Below, one piece after another: positions 18,239 to 27,331 of a stretch of DNA of 64,000 bases. The DNA is from Rheinheimera faecalis (GTDB taxonomy: Bacteria > Pseudomonadota > Gammaproteobacteria > Enterobacterales > Alteromonadaceae): contig NZ_JAJOYT010000010.1 in assembly GCF_021290965.1 (NCBI RefSeq), forward strand, positions 62,001 to 126,000, in the 5' to 3' direction. The notes below the pieces were generated by a model. That model saw only the letters and a list, made by a program, of their open reading frames with translations. It did not search any database and had not been told where the DNA came from. How positions within the stretch are numbered: the first letter of the stretch is position 1; every line of letters begins with the position of its first letter. The position numbers and the translations under genes are program-made.

Positions 18239-20068
18239 ATGTGTGGAATAGTAGGTGCTGTAGCACAACGTGACGTAGTAGACATTCTGGTCGAGGGCTT
18301 ACGCCGTCTGGAATACCGCGGTTATGACTCTGCCGGTGTGGCCATCATCAGCCCAACAGGCGAATTACAACGTATCCGCCGTTTAGGTAAAGTAAAAGAA
18401 CTGTCTGACGCAGTAAAATTAACCCCTGTTGTTGGCGGCACTGGTATAGCACACACCCGCTGGGCTACACACGGCGAACCTTCAGAGCGTAACGCTCACC
18501 CACACGTTTCCGGCAATATTTCTGTGGTGCACAACGGCATTATCGAAAACCATGGCCCGCTGCGTGAAATGTTAAAAGCCAAAGGTTATGTGTTTAATTC
18601 AGACACTGACACTGAGGTTATTGCGCACTTAGTGGCTGAAGAAATGAAAACCGCTGGTTCTTTGTTAGCTGCAGTACAAACTGCGGTAAAACAATTTAAC
18701 GGCGCTTACGGCACTGTATTGATGGACCAAAACGACCCAAGCCATTTAGTTGTGGCCCGTTCAGGCAGCCCATTGGTGATAGGTTTTGGTATCGGCGAAA
18801 ACTTTATCGCTTCTGACCAGTTAGCTCTGTTACCAGTGACCCGTCGTTTTATGTTTTTAGAAGAAGGCGACGTGGCCGAAATTACCCGTACCAGCGTGAC
18901 TGTGTACGACAAAAACGGCAAACAAGTAGAGCGCACTATTACTGAATCCACCGCCAGCTACGACGCAGGTGACAAAGGTCAGTACCGTCACTTTATGCTG
19001 AAAGAAATCTACGAACAGCCACATGCCATCAACAACACCTTAGAAGGTCGTTTAGGTTCTGATTCAGTGCTGGACGAAACTTTTGGTAACGGCGCAGCTG
19101 AACTGTTCAAAAAAGTACGTCACGTGCAAATCGTTGCCTGCGGTACTTCGTACCACTCAGGCATGGTAGCCCGTTATTGGCTGGAGTCTTTAGGTGGCAT
19201 TTCCTGTAACGTGGAAATTGCATCTGAATTCCGTTACCGCAAATCTTTTGTCCAACCAGGTAGCTTGTTGGTCAGCATTTCCCAGTCTGGTGAAACTGCA
19301 GATACATTAGCGGCCTTACGTTTAGCCAAAGAAGCAGGTTATATCGGCAGCTTAACTATTTGTAACGTAGCCGGTTCTTCACTGGTACGTGAATCGGATC
19401 TCGCCTTTATGACCCGTGCTGGTGCTGAAATTGGTGTGGCTTCCACTAAAGCTTTCACCACTCAGCTGGTTGGTTTGTCTATGCTGACGCTGGCTATTGG
19501 TAAATACAATGGTTTAACTGTTGAGCAGCAAAAGGATATGGTGCAGGCATTAAAAACTCTGCCAGCTAAACTGGAAGAAACCTTAACGCTAGCGCCAAAA
19601 ATCGAAGCTTTGGCGACAGAATTTGCCGACAAGCACCACTCTTTGTTCTTAGGCCGTGGCGACCAGTATCCTATCGCTATGGAAGGCGCGCTGAAGTTAA
19701 AAGAAATTTCTTACATTCACGCTGAAGCTTATGCCGCAGGCGAGCTGAAACACGGCCCATTAGCGCTGATTGACGCTGATATGCCAATTATTGTGGTAGC
19801 GCCAAACAACGAACTGCTGGAAAAACTGCAGTCAAACGTGGAAGAAGTACGTGCCCGCGGCGGCATCATGTACATCTTCGCTGATGTGGATGCTCACTTT
19901 AAATCAGACGCAACGCAGCGTGTGATCAGCGTGCCACACGTGCACCCGTTGATTGCACCAATCATCTACACCATCCCGCTGCAGTTATTAAGCTACTACG
20001 TCGCCATTATCAAAGGCACAGACGTAGACCAGCCACGTAACCTGGCGAAGTCGGTGACTGTAGAGTAA
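18239..20068 (+). CDS. glmS: Glutamine--fructose-6-phosphate aminotransferase (isomerizing)
   Basis: GlmS makes glucosamine-6-phosphate from fructose-6-phosphate and glutamine, the first step of UDP-GlcNAc synthesis; it is cytoplasmic. It has 609 residues. After Met removal Cys1 is the glutaminase nucleophile ([20 protein letters not shown]). The [18 protein letters not shown] and HNGIIENH segments complete the amidotransferase domain. Two SIS domains follow ([25 protein letters not shown], and STKAFTTQL). The C-terminal [11 protein letters not shown] is the strongly conserved end. No ribozyme-like leader is visible, and control is more likely through the adjacent DeoR-type protein. Confidence 0.98.
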   Translation: MCGIVGAVAQRDVVDILVEGLRRLEYRGYDSAGVAIISPTGELQRIRRLGKVKELSDAVKLTPVVGGTGIAHTRWATHGEPSERNAHPHVSGNISVVHNGIIENHGPLREMLKAKGYVFNSDTDTEVIAHLVAEEMKTAGSLLAAVQTAVKQFNGAYGTVLMDQNDPSHLVVARSGSPLVIGFGIGENFIASDQLALLPVTRRFMFLEEGDVAEITRTSVTVYDKNGKQVERTITESTASYDAGDKGQYRHFMLKEIYEQPHAINNTLEGRLGSDSVLDETFGNGAAELFKKVRHVQIVACGTSYHSGMVARYWLESLGGISCNVEIASEFRYRKSFVQPGSLLVSISQSGETADTLAALRLAKEAGYIGSLTICNVAGSSLVRESDLAFMTRAGAEIGVASTKAFTTQLVGLSMLTLAIGKYNGLTVEQQKDMVQALKTLPAKLEETLTLAPKIEALATEFADKHHSLFLGRGDQYPIAMEGALKLKEISYIHAEAYAAGELKHGPLALIDADMPIIVVAPNNELLEKLQSNVEEVRARGGIMYIFADVDAHFKSDATQRVISVPHVHPLIAPIIYTIPLQLLSYYVAIIKGTDVDQPRNLAKSVTVE

Positions 20069-20098
20069 GTTTTTGATTTAAAATTAATTTTTGTTAAG

Positions 20099-20124
20099 GC
20101 CCGGGTGTTCCCCGGGCTTTTTTT
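20099..20124 (+). terminator. Intrinsic terminator after glmS
   Basis: GCCCGGG pairs with CCCGGGC around TGTTC, followed by seven T residues, 30 bases after the stop. Confidence 0.95.
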
Positions 20125-20240
20125 ATCCGCAACAAAAGCCTGACTTACCTACCTCACCTTATGGCTGCATAGCTGCAACTCAGGGTTTATTCTCTGTATC
20201 TTTAATTTTGTTTTTTAGTGTTCACTAATATATCAAAAAG

Positions 20241-20254
20241 GTATATGCTTATAC
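20241..20254 (+). promoter_or_regulatory. Small dyad upstream of the YeeE/YedE pair
   Basis: GTATA-TGCT-TATAC lies in an AT-rich stretch 73 bases before the first YeeE/YedE start. Sulphide-responsive ArsR-type regulators often bind AT-rich dyads before such genes, but no such regulator is in the window. It is a weak candidate. Confidence 0.3.
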
Positions 20255-20326
20255 TTATATCGCAGTTTGTTGCTTGCAAAATAAGCTAGCGTGCCACTTC
20301 AGCGTTATCTGAAATAGAGGTTACTT

Positions 20327-20752
20327 ATGATTGACTGGTCTCAATTTACGCCGCAATCGGCTTTAACGGGCGGGCTGATGATTGGGCTCGCCTGTGCTTT
20401 GTTGTGGTTATTGAACGGTCGTATCGCTGGGATCAGTGGTATTACGGCAGGAGTTTTGAGCTCTTCCGGCGCTGAGCGGCAGTGGAGGCTGGCTTTTGTT
20501 CTGGGGCTGGTATTGTCTTCCTGGGTTTGGTTGCTGCTGGCTCCCTTGCCTGTCTCTCAGGTAACGAGCAATTACTGGTTATTAGCTATTGCAGGGGTAT
20601 TAGTTGGTTTTGGTGCTCGTTTAGGCTCTGGCTGTACCAGCGGTCACGGCATCTGTGGTTTATCCCGTCTGTCAGGACGTTCTTTGGTCGCTACTGTTAC
20701 CTTTATGGCCGTTGCTGTGGCCACAGTTTTTATTGTGCGTCATGTCGTTTAA
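20327..20752 (+). CDS. YeeE/YedE family sulphur-compound transporter half
   Basis: This 141-residue inner-membrane protein is one half of a split YeeE/YedE (PmpA-type) transporter; relatives import thiosulphate or related sulphur compounds. Four hydrophobic segments are visible, and the family signature [20 protein letters not shown] carries two Cys residues thought to relay the substrate. A ribosome-binding GAGG lies before the ATG. The second half is at 20837, with a possible 25-codon open frame in between. No rhodanese or sulphurtransferase gene is adjacent, so the substrate is unknown. Confidence 0.82.
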   Translation: MIDWSQFTPQSALTGGLMIGLACALLWLLNGRIAGISGITAGVLSSSGAERQWRLAFVLGLVLSSWVWLLLAPLPVSQVTSNYWLLAIAGVLVGFGARLGSGCTSGHGICGLSRLSGRSLVATVTFMAVAVATVFIVRHVV

Positions 20753-20762
20753 GGGGAAAGTG

Positions 20763-20840
20763 ATGAAAAATTGGCAGGATAGACAATTTTCACAGCCGCA
20801 GGCTGCCCTTCAGGGTGCTGCACATGGAGGTGCTGTATGA
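20763..20840 (+). CDS. Possible 25-residue linking peptide
   Basis: A short frame starts with an ATG preceded by AAGGGGAAAG and encodes MKNWQDRQFSQPQAALQGAA plus five residues. Its TGA overlaps the ATG of the next gene (ATGA at 20837), the standard geometry for translational coupling. No family is recognised. It could be a coupling leader or a remnant of a linker. Only the ribosome-binding site and the overlap support it. Confidence 0.4.
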   Translation: MKNWQDRQFSQPQAALQGAAHGGAV

Positions 20841-21262
20841 AAAAACACTGGATTTTATCCCTAAGCGCTTTTATCTGCGGCTTGCTGTTTGGGTTGGGGT
20901 TATTAATGGCTGGTATGGCGAACCCGGCCAAAGTTCTGGGGTTTTTAGATATAGCAGGCCTTTGGGATCCGTCTTTAGCTTTGGTCATGCTTGGCGCTAT
21001 AGCTGTTGCTTTTATCGCTTTTAGGGTGAGTAAAACCATGCCGCAGAGCCTGTTAAAAACGAAATTTCACTGGCCTGAAGCAACTGCTATTACCCGCCCT
21101 TTATTGGCTGGCAGTGCTTTGTTTGGCTTAGGTTGGGGTTTAGTCGGATTATGCCCAGGACCTGCTTTAGTGCTGGCTGGCACAGGTTCTGTCGAAGGCC
21201 TGGTTTTTATTGTGTTTATGCTGATGGGGATCCGGCTGGTGGATTACGTTCAGGCAAGGTGA
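20837..21262 (+). CDS. YeeE/YedE family sulphur-compound transporter, second half
   Basis: This 141-residue inner-membrane protein (DUF6691/PmpB type) pairs with the protein at 20327. It has four hydrophobic segments, the conserved LLMAGMANPAKVLGFLDI motif, and LVGLCPGPALV with a single conserved Cys. The start overlaps the preceding short frame by four bases. Together the two halves correspond to one full-length YeeE/YedE channel with pseudo-twofold symmetry. Confidence 0.82.
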   Translation: MKKHWILSLSAFICGLLFGLGLLMAGMANPAKVLGFLDIAGLWDPSLALVMLGAIAVAFIAFRVSKTMPQSLLKTKFHWPEATAITRPLLAGSALFGLGWGLVGLCPGPALVLAGTGSVEGLVFIVFMLMGIRLVDYVQAR

Positions 21263-21373
21263 TCTGCTGGACGAACAAAACCAGTTATGCGACTGTACAA
21301 GTAAAAAGCAAAAGGTATTCAAAAGACTGCCTTTCCACAAGCTTCAAACCGTAAAAGCTGAGCCTGACTACCC

Positions 21374-22591
21374 ATGCATTGCGCTATTTACCTGAAAAGT
21401 TCGGATGATAAAAAGCTGCTGATCCAGCAGTTACAAAATGATGGTGCTGGCGCTGCTATGGGCCTGCAACTGACCGGTCAGGGGGCTTTGTATTCGGCTT
21501 TAACACTGGAGCAATTTCTGGCGGAAGAATACCGGCATGGCCGGGATGACTTAACTGCAGGCCAACCGCAAGCTCTGGCGTCTTTGTCTGAAGGGGAACA
21601 AAAACGCCTTTTGCTGGATTATTTACTGGCATCTAAACCTGATTATCTGATCCTCGACAACCTGTTTGATAGCCTGGATTTGGCCGGGCAGCAGATGATA
21701 GAACAGCGCCTGCACCAGCTGCAGCATCAAATTCCTTTGGTTCAATTGCTGAGTCGCCGCCGGGACAAACTGGCTTTTATTCATTCTCAGTTCCGGTTGC
21801 AGAACAAGCAGCTTGTGCCGGATGAGGGCGTCAACGCCGCACTACCAGAGCTAAAAGGCAATATTCCCCCTGCTGCGGATCAGCCTGCACTGTTGGACCC
21901 TTTGTTGATCAGTATGCGGGATTTGCAGGTCAGTTATGGCGACAAAGCTGTATTAAACGGTATTAACTGGGATATCCGCGCCGGTGAATTCTGGCAACTA
22001 CATGGCCCAAATGGTGCGGGTAAAAGTACTTTAGTACAGCTGATTAACGGCGAAAGCACGAAGGGCTATGGCCAGCAGCTGTATTTATTCGGCCGGAAAA
22101 AAGGCAGTGGCGAAAGTATCTGGGATATTAAGAAAAACATTGGCTGTTTTACCCGGGTGATGGTACAGAATTTCAGCAGCCACGACAGTGTGGAAAATAT
22201 GCTGATCTCTGGCTTTTTTGACTCTGTCGGTTTGTATCAACAGCCTTCAGCTATTCATCAAAGATTGGCGGCACAGTGGCTTGAGCTAGTCGGTATGACT
22301 GCTTATGCCAAACTGCCTTTTGCGCATCTGGGCGCCGGACAACAACGTTTAATTCTGGCGATGCGTGCTATGGTGAAACACCCGCCTTTGTTATTGCTGG
22401 ATGAACCCCTGGTCGGGTTAGATGACGAAGAAAGTGCGGTGCTGATAGCGCTGATCAACCGCATGGCATCGGCCAGAACCTGCGCTATTGTGTATATCTC
22501 ACACCGGGCTGAAATTGGTTTAACTGCAGATGCTGTATTTGAGCTTATTCCTTGTGCAACAGGTTCTGTTGGACTGATTAAAAGGCCTTAG
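21374..22591 (+). CDS. ModF-like tandem ABC ATPase with a degenerate first domain
   Basis: This 405-residue protein resembles E. coli ModF (PhrA), a soluble twin-ATPase of unclear role near molybdate transport. The second domain is complete: P-loop GPNGAGKST at 211-219, the ModF hallmark LFGRKKGSGESIWDIKKNIG at 238-257, signature LGAGQQR at 319-325 and Walker B LLLLDEP at 339-345. The first domain is truncated: it keeps a signature-like LSEGEQKR (71-78), but there is no P-loop and the Walker B Glu is Asn (YLILDN). It is about 85 residues shorter than ModF, all from the front. No mod genes are nearby. Its stop lies inside a terminator hairpin. Confidence 0.8.
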   Translation: MHCAIYLKSSDDKKLLIQQLQNDGAGAAMGLQLTGQGALYSALTLEQFLAEEYRHGRDDLTAGQPQALASLSEGEQKRLLLDYLLASKPDYLILDNLFDSLDLAGQQMIEQRLHQLQHQIPLVQLLSRRRDKLAFIHSQFRLQNKQLVPDEGVNAALPELKGNIPPAADQPALLDPLLISMRDLQVSYGDKAVLNGINWDIRAGEFWQLHGPNGAGKSTLVQLINGESTKGYGQQLYLFGRKKGSGESIWDIKKNIGCFTRVMVQNFSSHDSVENMLISGFFDSVGLYQQPSAIHQRLAAQWLELVGMTAYAKLPFAHLGAGQQRLILAMRAMVKHPPLLLLDEPLVGLDDEESAVLIALINRMASARTCAIVYISHRAEIGLTADAVFELIPCATGSVGLIKRP

Positions 22592-22609
22592 TGGTAAGGC
22601 CTTTTAATC
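22576..22609. terminator. Bidirectional terminator between convergent genes
   Basis: GATTAAAAGGCCTTA and TAAGGCCTTTTAATC form a perfect 15-bp stem with a four-base loop; the stop codon of the ModF-like gene is inside it. It stands between that gene and the minus-strand siderophore receptor and can act on both. Confidence 0.75.
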
Positions 22610-22629
22610 CTTTACTTCAATAGCTTGGC

Positions 22630-24867
22630 TTAATAACTCCAGCGCAAACTCACTAATACTCTGGCTGGCTGACCATAATAACCGCCATTAAAAAAACCAA
22701 TGTTGCGGTAGTATTTTTTATCCAGCACATTGGTGAAGTTACCGGACAAACTCAGGTCTTTACTCAGGTTGTACCTTAACATTAAATCAAGCAGCGTATA
22801 ACCGCCCTGTTTGGCCAGGCCTGTGGCTGTCAAAGGTGAACCGTCTGCTTTAAATGCTCCGGTCGGAATAGTCATCAGACGGGAAATATCACTTTGTATT
22901 GTCACGCCGCCACCCAGCATCCAATTGTCCAGCTGATAGGTTGTATTCAGCTTTAACAGATGTTTGGCTGTGTCTGTTGAATAGCGGCTGCCGTCGGCAT
23001 TTTTGCTGCTGACAAAGGTGTAACCCCCGGTGATATTCCATTGCGGGTTTAAAGCACCTGATACCTCAAGCTCGGCCCCTTTGGTGCTAATGCCATCCAC
23101 CTGACGATAAGGCGTTGAGCCATCTGGCAGCGGATCGGCGCCATCAATAGGTTCAGCTACATTGTCCTGCAACATACGGAAACCACTTAAGGCCAGGTAA
23201 AGCTGATCATCATAAAACCCGCCTTTTACACCAAACTCATAGTTAGTGGCCGTTAACGGGTCCAGTTGCTGGTCGTTGATGTCTCGCACCGATTGAGGGC
23301 TAAACACCTCGGCATAGCTGGCAAAGGCTGAGATTTGCTCTGTGAGCTGATACATCAGACCGCTGTAAGGCGTAAATTTGTCATCCGATACTTCGGCCGT
23401 GCTGGTTAAGGCTCCTGCCAGCGCTGGGTTAGTGGAGGTACTGAAGTTATCTGTCACTGTTTTCACTTCGGTGTAACGACCACCCAGCAGTACGTCCAGT
23501 TGATCCAGCGGGTTTAGTTTGATGGCTCCATACAAACCTGATTGATCGCCATTCTCTACACGGGAAGGAAAACCACGCTCGCTGACTGTAGGTGCAGTAA
23601 TATCACCATCCCAGTCATAAATGCTGGGGAATAAAATAGCAGTGCCTTTAGTGGGCAAACCATAGTTGCGCTGCAAAGTAGTGGCCATAGTGTCTTGTTG
23701 TTGGTCGTAATAGTTTGCACCCAACATGGCCTGATGTTCGCGGCCAAACAAAGTCAAAGGCCCGGTCAGATAACCGTCAAAAGACTCTTCTGTGGTTTCA
23801 CCCACACTGAATGTATCCACCAGATATAAACCTAAGCCGGTGGTTTTATCCGGGAAGGTTTGGCTGTTTGAACCCGCCATCAGCAAGCTGCGGGTATCAG
23901 TCCAGCGTTTGTTATAGGCAAAACGACCGACCCAGTCGCCGAGCTCCTGCTCAGCTACCACAAAAGCATTGGTATTATCCCTCTCCCAACGGTTCCATTT
24001 AGCGCCACCACTCCAGGAGCGTGATAAGTCAGTGGCTGTGCCGTCAGTGAAAAACAACGGCGTGGCACTCCAGGCTCCTCCTTTGGAATCTGTACTTAAT
24101 TGATCCACGCCAAAACGGATCCGGGTGCTGTCGGTTAAATCTGCTTCCATTACGCCATACAGGCTGGGAGAGCTATCTTTCTGGTAATTTACATAGCTGC
24201 CGCGGTCGGTATAAGCACCTACAAAACGACCCCGCAGCGTACCGCTGTCTGTCAGAGGGCCACCAAGATCCAGCTCGGCTCTTTGGTAATCCCATGAGCC
24301 ATAAGTCAGATTTGTGCTGGCAGAAAAATCATAACCAGGTCTTTTACGCACCAGATTGACTGTGGCAGAAGGGTCGCCTGTGCCTGTGACTAAACCTGCA
24401 GCGCCACGCACCACTTCTACTCTTTCATAGACGGAGGTGTCGCTCATAATGCTGTTGCCGCTGGCGCCAACGTTAAAGTTGGACGGAATACCATCCAGCT
24501 GGAAGTTGGTTACAGTAAAACCACGGGCCTGAAAACGGGTTCTGTTGCTATCGTAAGATTGGGTCGTAATGCCCGGGGTTTGCTCCATCACTTCGGCAAT
24601 AGTGATCAGGTTAAAGTCTTCAATACGCTCACGGGTAAACACAGTAATAGCGTGTGGCGTCTCTTTTAACGACAGTGGTAGTTTAGTGGCGGTATTGGTT
24701 TCGCTCACCTGATACTTCTCGGTATGGCCAACCACCAGAATACGGTCAATTTCCGGCTCTTTTTTGGTGTTTTGTTGTTGGGCTGTCGCCTGTTGTGCCG
24801 CAAGCGCAGTCAGTGTCGATAAAGCTGTAACAATCAGCTGCTGGCTGTGTTTTTTGCTAAAGCGCAT
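22630..24867 (-). CDS. TonB-dependent siderophore receptor
   Basis: This 745-residue outer-membrane receptor belongs to the ferric-siderophore class (FhuE/FpvA-like) without an N-terminal signalling domain. Visible parts are a signal peptide (VTALSTLTALAAQQATAQ), a plug with KETPHAITVFTRERIED, MEQTPGITTQ, ARGFTVTNFQLDGIP and VEVVRGAAGLVTGTGDPSATVN, and a barrel ending VSLRWSY with an aromatic final residue. I chose the start at 24867 because AAAGGAGAAG precedes it; a longer reading to 24906 has none. It is the last gene of an operon with the DUF3325, DUF3649 and PepSY genes, preceded by a Fur box at 27181. The particular siderophore cannot be told. Confidence 0.9.
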   Translation of the reverse strand: MRFSKKHSQQLIVTALSTLTALAAQQATAQQQNTKKEPEIDRILVVGHTEKYQVSETNTATKLPLSLKETPHAITVFTRERIEDFNLITIAEVMEQTPGITTQSYDSNRTRFQARGFTVTNFQLDGIPSNFNVGASGNSIMSDTSVYERVEVVRGAAGLVTGTGDPSATVNLVRKRPGYDFSASTNLTYGSWDYQRAELDLGGPLTDSGTLRGRFVGAYTDRGSYVNYQKDSSPSLYGVMEADLTDSTRIRFGVDQLSTDSKGGAWSATPLFFTDGTATDLSRSWSGGAKWNRWERDNTNAFVVAEQELGDWVGRFAYNKRWTDTRSLLMAGSNSQTFPDKTTGLGLYLVDTFSVGETTEESFDGYLTGPLTLFGREHQAMLGANYYDQQQDTMATTLQRNYGLPTKGTAILFPSIYDWDGDITAPTVSERGFPSRVENGDQSGLYGAIKLNPLDQLDVLLGGRYTEVKTVTDNFSTSTNPALAGALTSTAEVSDDKFTPYSGLMYQLTEQISAFASYAEVFSPQSVRDINDQQLDPLTATNYEFGVKGGFYDDQLYLALSGFRMLQDNVAEPIDGADPLPDGSTPYRQVDGISTKGAELEVSGALNPQWNITGGYTFVSSKNADGSRYSTDTAKHLLKLNTTYQLDNWMLGGGVTIQSDISRLMTIPTGAFKADGSPLTATGLAKQGGYTLLDLMLRYNLSKDLSLSGNFTNVLDKKYYRNIGFFNGGYYGQPARVLVSLRWSY

Positions 24868-24945
24868 GAAAACTTCTCCTTTCTCAAAATGGATCGCAAA
24901 ACACAAGTCGTTGAAAATAAGTTTGTTGTTCTTACTGAATGCTGA

Positions 24946-25230
24946 TCAGAACCAGCGCAATACAGTGGGTTTCATCGTCAGAACTATGGCGACAGTGATG
25001 GCGGTCAGGCTGAGTAATCCGAACCAGACTAAAATGGCCCCTGCAAGCTGCAGCTTGTTAAGCAGCACCAGCAAGGACAGCGCTAACAAAAAAAAGCCGC
25101 TGCGGCGTCTGATGATTTCCTGTTGGTCAGACAGCACCTTGCCCCAGATCTGTTTGGCATGGCGCGGCATGGCCTGACACAACAACACAAAAGCGATTTG
25201 GCATAACAACCAGGCCAGAACGGAGATCAT
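24946..25230 (-). CDS. DUF3325-type small membrane protein
   Basis: This 94-residue inner-membrane protein has three hydrophobic segments (VLAWLLCQIAFVLLC, GFFLLALSLLVLLNKL, ILVWFGLLSLTAITVAIVL) with the family's basic loop PRHAKQIWGKVLS. DUF3325 proteins occur beside PepSY membrane proteins and siderophore receptors; their function is unknown. The ATG overlaps the stop of the DUF3649 gene by four bases, so the two are translationally coupled. Confidence 0.75.
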   Translation of the reverse strand: MISVLAWLLCQIAFVLLCQAMPRHAKQIWGKVLSDQQEIIRRRSGFFLLALSLLVLLNKLQLAGAILVWFGLLSLTAITVAIVLTMKPTVLRWF

Positions 25231-25556
25231 TGTATTACTCCGGCATTCAGGGCTGGCAGCATAGACAGCAGTGCACAGGCCGCTGTGATTAAGGTGAGCA
25301 GCAGCCAGGCGCGACCTAAACGGGTGGCGGCAAACACCGCCATAATGATCAGGCTATACAATAAAAAACTAAGCAGCAGCATGCCCATTAGTGCTCCAGC
25401 CAGTTCAATACCAAACAGCAGGCTGATCAGCCTGGATGTCAGGGTGATGAGGGCCACGGTGCAGAGGTAACCTCCAACTATGGCCAGCATCAGCCGGCTT
25501 AGCATGCTAAGGATGTTGTACAACTGGCTATCTGGCTGAAATGGTGAAGCTTTCAT
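25227..25556 (-). CDS. DUF3649-type small membrane protein
   Basis: This 109-residue inner-membrane protein has three hydrophobic segments and the LSRLMLAIVGGYLCTVALITL motif typical of DUF3649 proteins, which accompany iron-uptake PepSY proteins. It overlaps both neighbours by four bases (ATGA arrangement), giving a tightly coupled trio. The role is unknown; supporting the PepSY reductase is plausible. Confidence 0.75.
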   Translation of the reverse strand: MKASPFQPDSQLYNILSMLSRLMLAIVGGYLCTVALITLTSRLISLLFGIELAGALMGMLLLSFLLYSLIIMAVFAATRLGRAWLLLTLITAACALLSMLPALNAGVIQ

Positions 25557-27109
25557 CCGGCATGCTCCTGTAATCTGTGCTGATTTTGTGTGGCCTGCGC
25601 TTTAGTTTGGGCGCGGTTTTTCAGATGCTTGACAGCGAGCAGGCTTAGTAAGCCAAAAGCAAAACACGTCAGATCAAAACCTGCCATCACCCAGTCAGAC
25701 TGCAGCATTGAGTTCAGTAAATGCCGGTCTGTGGTCAGATAATTCAGTAGTGGTAAGCCCAGTAAAAGGGCAGCTGTTAACTTAAAGCCATCCAGCCAGA
25801 CAGCCTGTGCACCTCGTACTGCGGCATAGATAAAAGTCAGGCCCCAACTGATAAAAAAGCAGCGGATTTCCCATTCAGCCCGATCAGCCAGTTGTAATGG
25901 TAATAAACGGTTGGCCCAGAAATAGACGGCAACTGCTAAAGTGAGCCCTATCACAGCGCCTGCATTAAGCCAGTCGACCAGCTTCATGTTCAGCCCCACT
26001 CTGTTACCTGCAGGCAAGCGGGCTTTACGTCGTGTCGACCAGAGCAATAAACCAGTGGCCACCATGACAGTGCCCATTACGCCAGATAAAAAGTACAGCC
26101 AGCGTAAGACAGGATCGGCAAAACGACCCGAATGCAGATTAATTAAAGTGCGGCGGACTTTCTCAGAGCTAAAGGCAGTGGTAGTTTCCTGCACTAGCTG
26201 ACCTGTAGAGCCTGAGTATTGCAGTACTCGAAAACCTGAAACCAATGCACTGGTCGCTGCTTCTCGTATTTCAATCATGGCCGACTGATCGCCTGGATAA
26301 TGGATGGAAATAAAGCTGATCTCTGCGCCATTCAGTTCCTGCTGGGCCTGACGCAAGATGCTATCCAGTGGCACTTGTGGTGCTTTTATACCAGTAGCGA
26401 CAATTTTATTTTCCTGTCCGGAAACTTGGTCAAACAAGGCGCCGCTGTCGCCAAAATTCACCGACACTGCATAAAACATATAGAGAAACATCAGTGTGAC
26501 CAGGCCTGTGTAGGTGATCATCAAATGAAAAGGCAAGGCCAGTACAGACGTAATAGTGTGAGCATCTAACCAGCTTTTATGGTCTTTAAAAAATTGCAGG
26601 CTGAAAAAGTCTTTAAAGATTTTTTTATGGATCACCACACCGGTCATCATCGCTAACAGCATAAACATACTGCAAATGCCGACCAGCCAGCGAGCCCAAA
26701 TCACCGGCATGTAATACAGGTCAAAATGGAATCTGTATAAAAAACTACCGCCTCTGGTGTCTCTTAACGCCACAGCCTGACCGCTGCCATCTAATGTTGC
26801 CCGTTCAAAACGACGCCCATTCTGGCCTTCAGTACGCCAGAACAACTCTGTAGTCTGAGCCCTTGAGTTGGGTAAGGTGATGGACCAGCGTTCAGAATCC
26901 GGCGCTTTTTGCTGCAGGAACTGTTCAGCCTGAGCAATAGCCTGTATTTGAGTTGCTGCAGTTTTGAGTTCGGGTTGCATCCAGCTGCTGATTTCATCCT
27001 GAAAAAAAGACAGGGTACCCGTCAGGAAAATGGCAAAAAGTATCCAGCCAACCAACAGGCCGGTCCAGGTATGTAACCAGGTCATAGCATCGCGAAATCG
27101 GGGCTTCAT
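25553..27109 (-). CDS. PepSY-domain iron-regulated membrane protein
   Basis: This 518-residue inner-membrane protein is of the PepSY_TM (PiuB-like) family. It starts with the characteristic helix MTWLHTWTGLLVGWILFAIF (haem-ligand-type His13), has a long periplasmic PepSY region, a second membrane pair (WLVGICSMFMLLAMMTGVVIHKKIF, His present), a third (GVMGTVMVATGLLLW) and more C-terminal helices. Such proteins are proposed to pass electrons across the membrane to reduce imported ferric siderophores. It is the first gene of the operon ending in the siderophore receptor. A GGAAGGAA ribosome-binding sequence and a Fur box 72-90 bases upstream support the start. Confidence 0.85.
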   Translation of the reverse strand: MKPRFRDAMTWLHTWTGLLVGWILFAIFLTGTLSFFQDEISSWMQPELKTAATQIQAIAQAEQFLQQKAPDSERWSITLPNSRAQTTELFWRTEGQNGRRFERATLDGSGQAVALRDTRGGSFLYRFHFDLYYMPVIWARWLVGICSMFMLLAMMTGVVIHKKIFKDFFSLQFFKDHKSWLDAHTITSVLALPFHLMITYTGLVTLMFLYMFYAVSVNFGDSGALFDQVSGQENKIVATGIKAPQVPLDSILRQAQQELNGAEISFISIHYPGDQSAMIEIREAATSALVSGFRVLQYSGSTGQLVQETTTAFSSEKVRRTLINLHSGRFADPVLRWLYFLSGVMGTVMVATGLLLWSTRRKARLPAGNRVGLNMKLVDWLNAGAVIGLTLAVAVYFWANRLLPLQLADRAEWEIRCFFISWGLTFIYAAVRGAQAVWLDGFKLTAALLLGLPLLNYLTTDRHLLNSMLQSDWVMAGFDLTCFAFGLLSLLAVKHLKNRAQTKAQATQNQHRLQEHAG

Positions 27110-27180
27110 TAGCAGGTTCCTTCCACTGTCCCATGATCAACAGGGTGATCAGGATTCCGACAGAATAACGACTTTATCTA

Positions 27181-27199
27181 AATGAGAATTGTTGTCATT
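27181..27199 (-). promoter_or_regulatory. Fur box upstream of the PepSY-siderophore receptor operon
   Basis: AATGAGAATTGTTGTCATT matches the Fur palindrome style (AATGA.AAT / .T.TCATT) with one mismatch per arm. It lies 72 bases upstream of the PepSY ATG. Confidence 0.75.
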
Positions 27200-27331
27200 A
27201 TATCTTGCGTGTTGGTCTGAGGTAAATACAAGGTTGTTCAGGCCGTCGTATTTTGCGACCAACTGCAATGAGCAGATTGTTTTCCCTGCTATTTCAGAAG
27301 GATAAGTGGTGGTGCTTTTACTTATGCGTTG

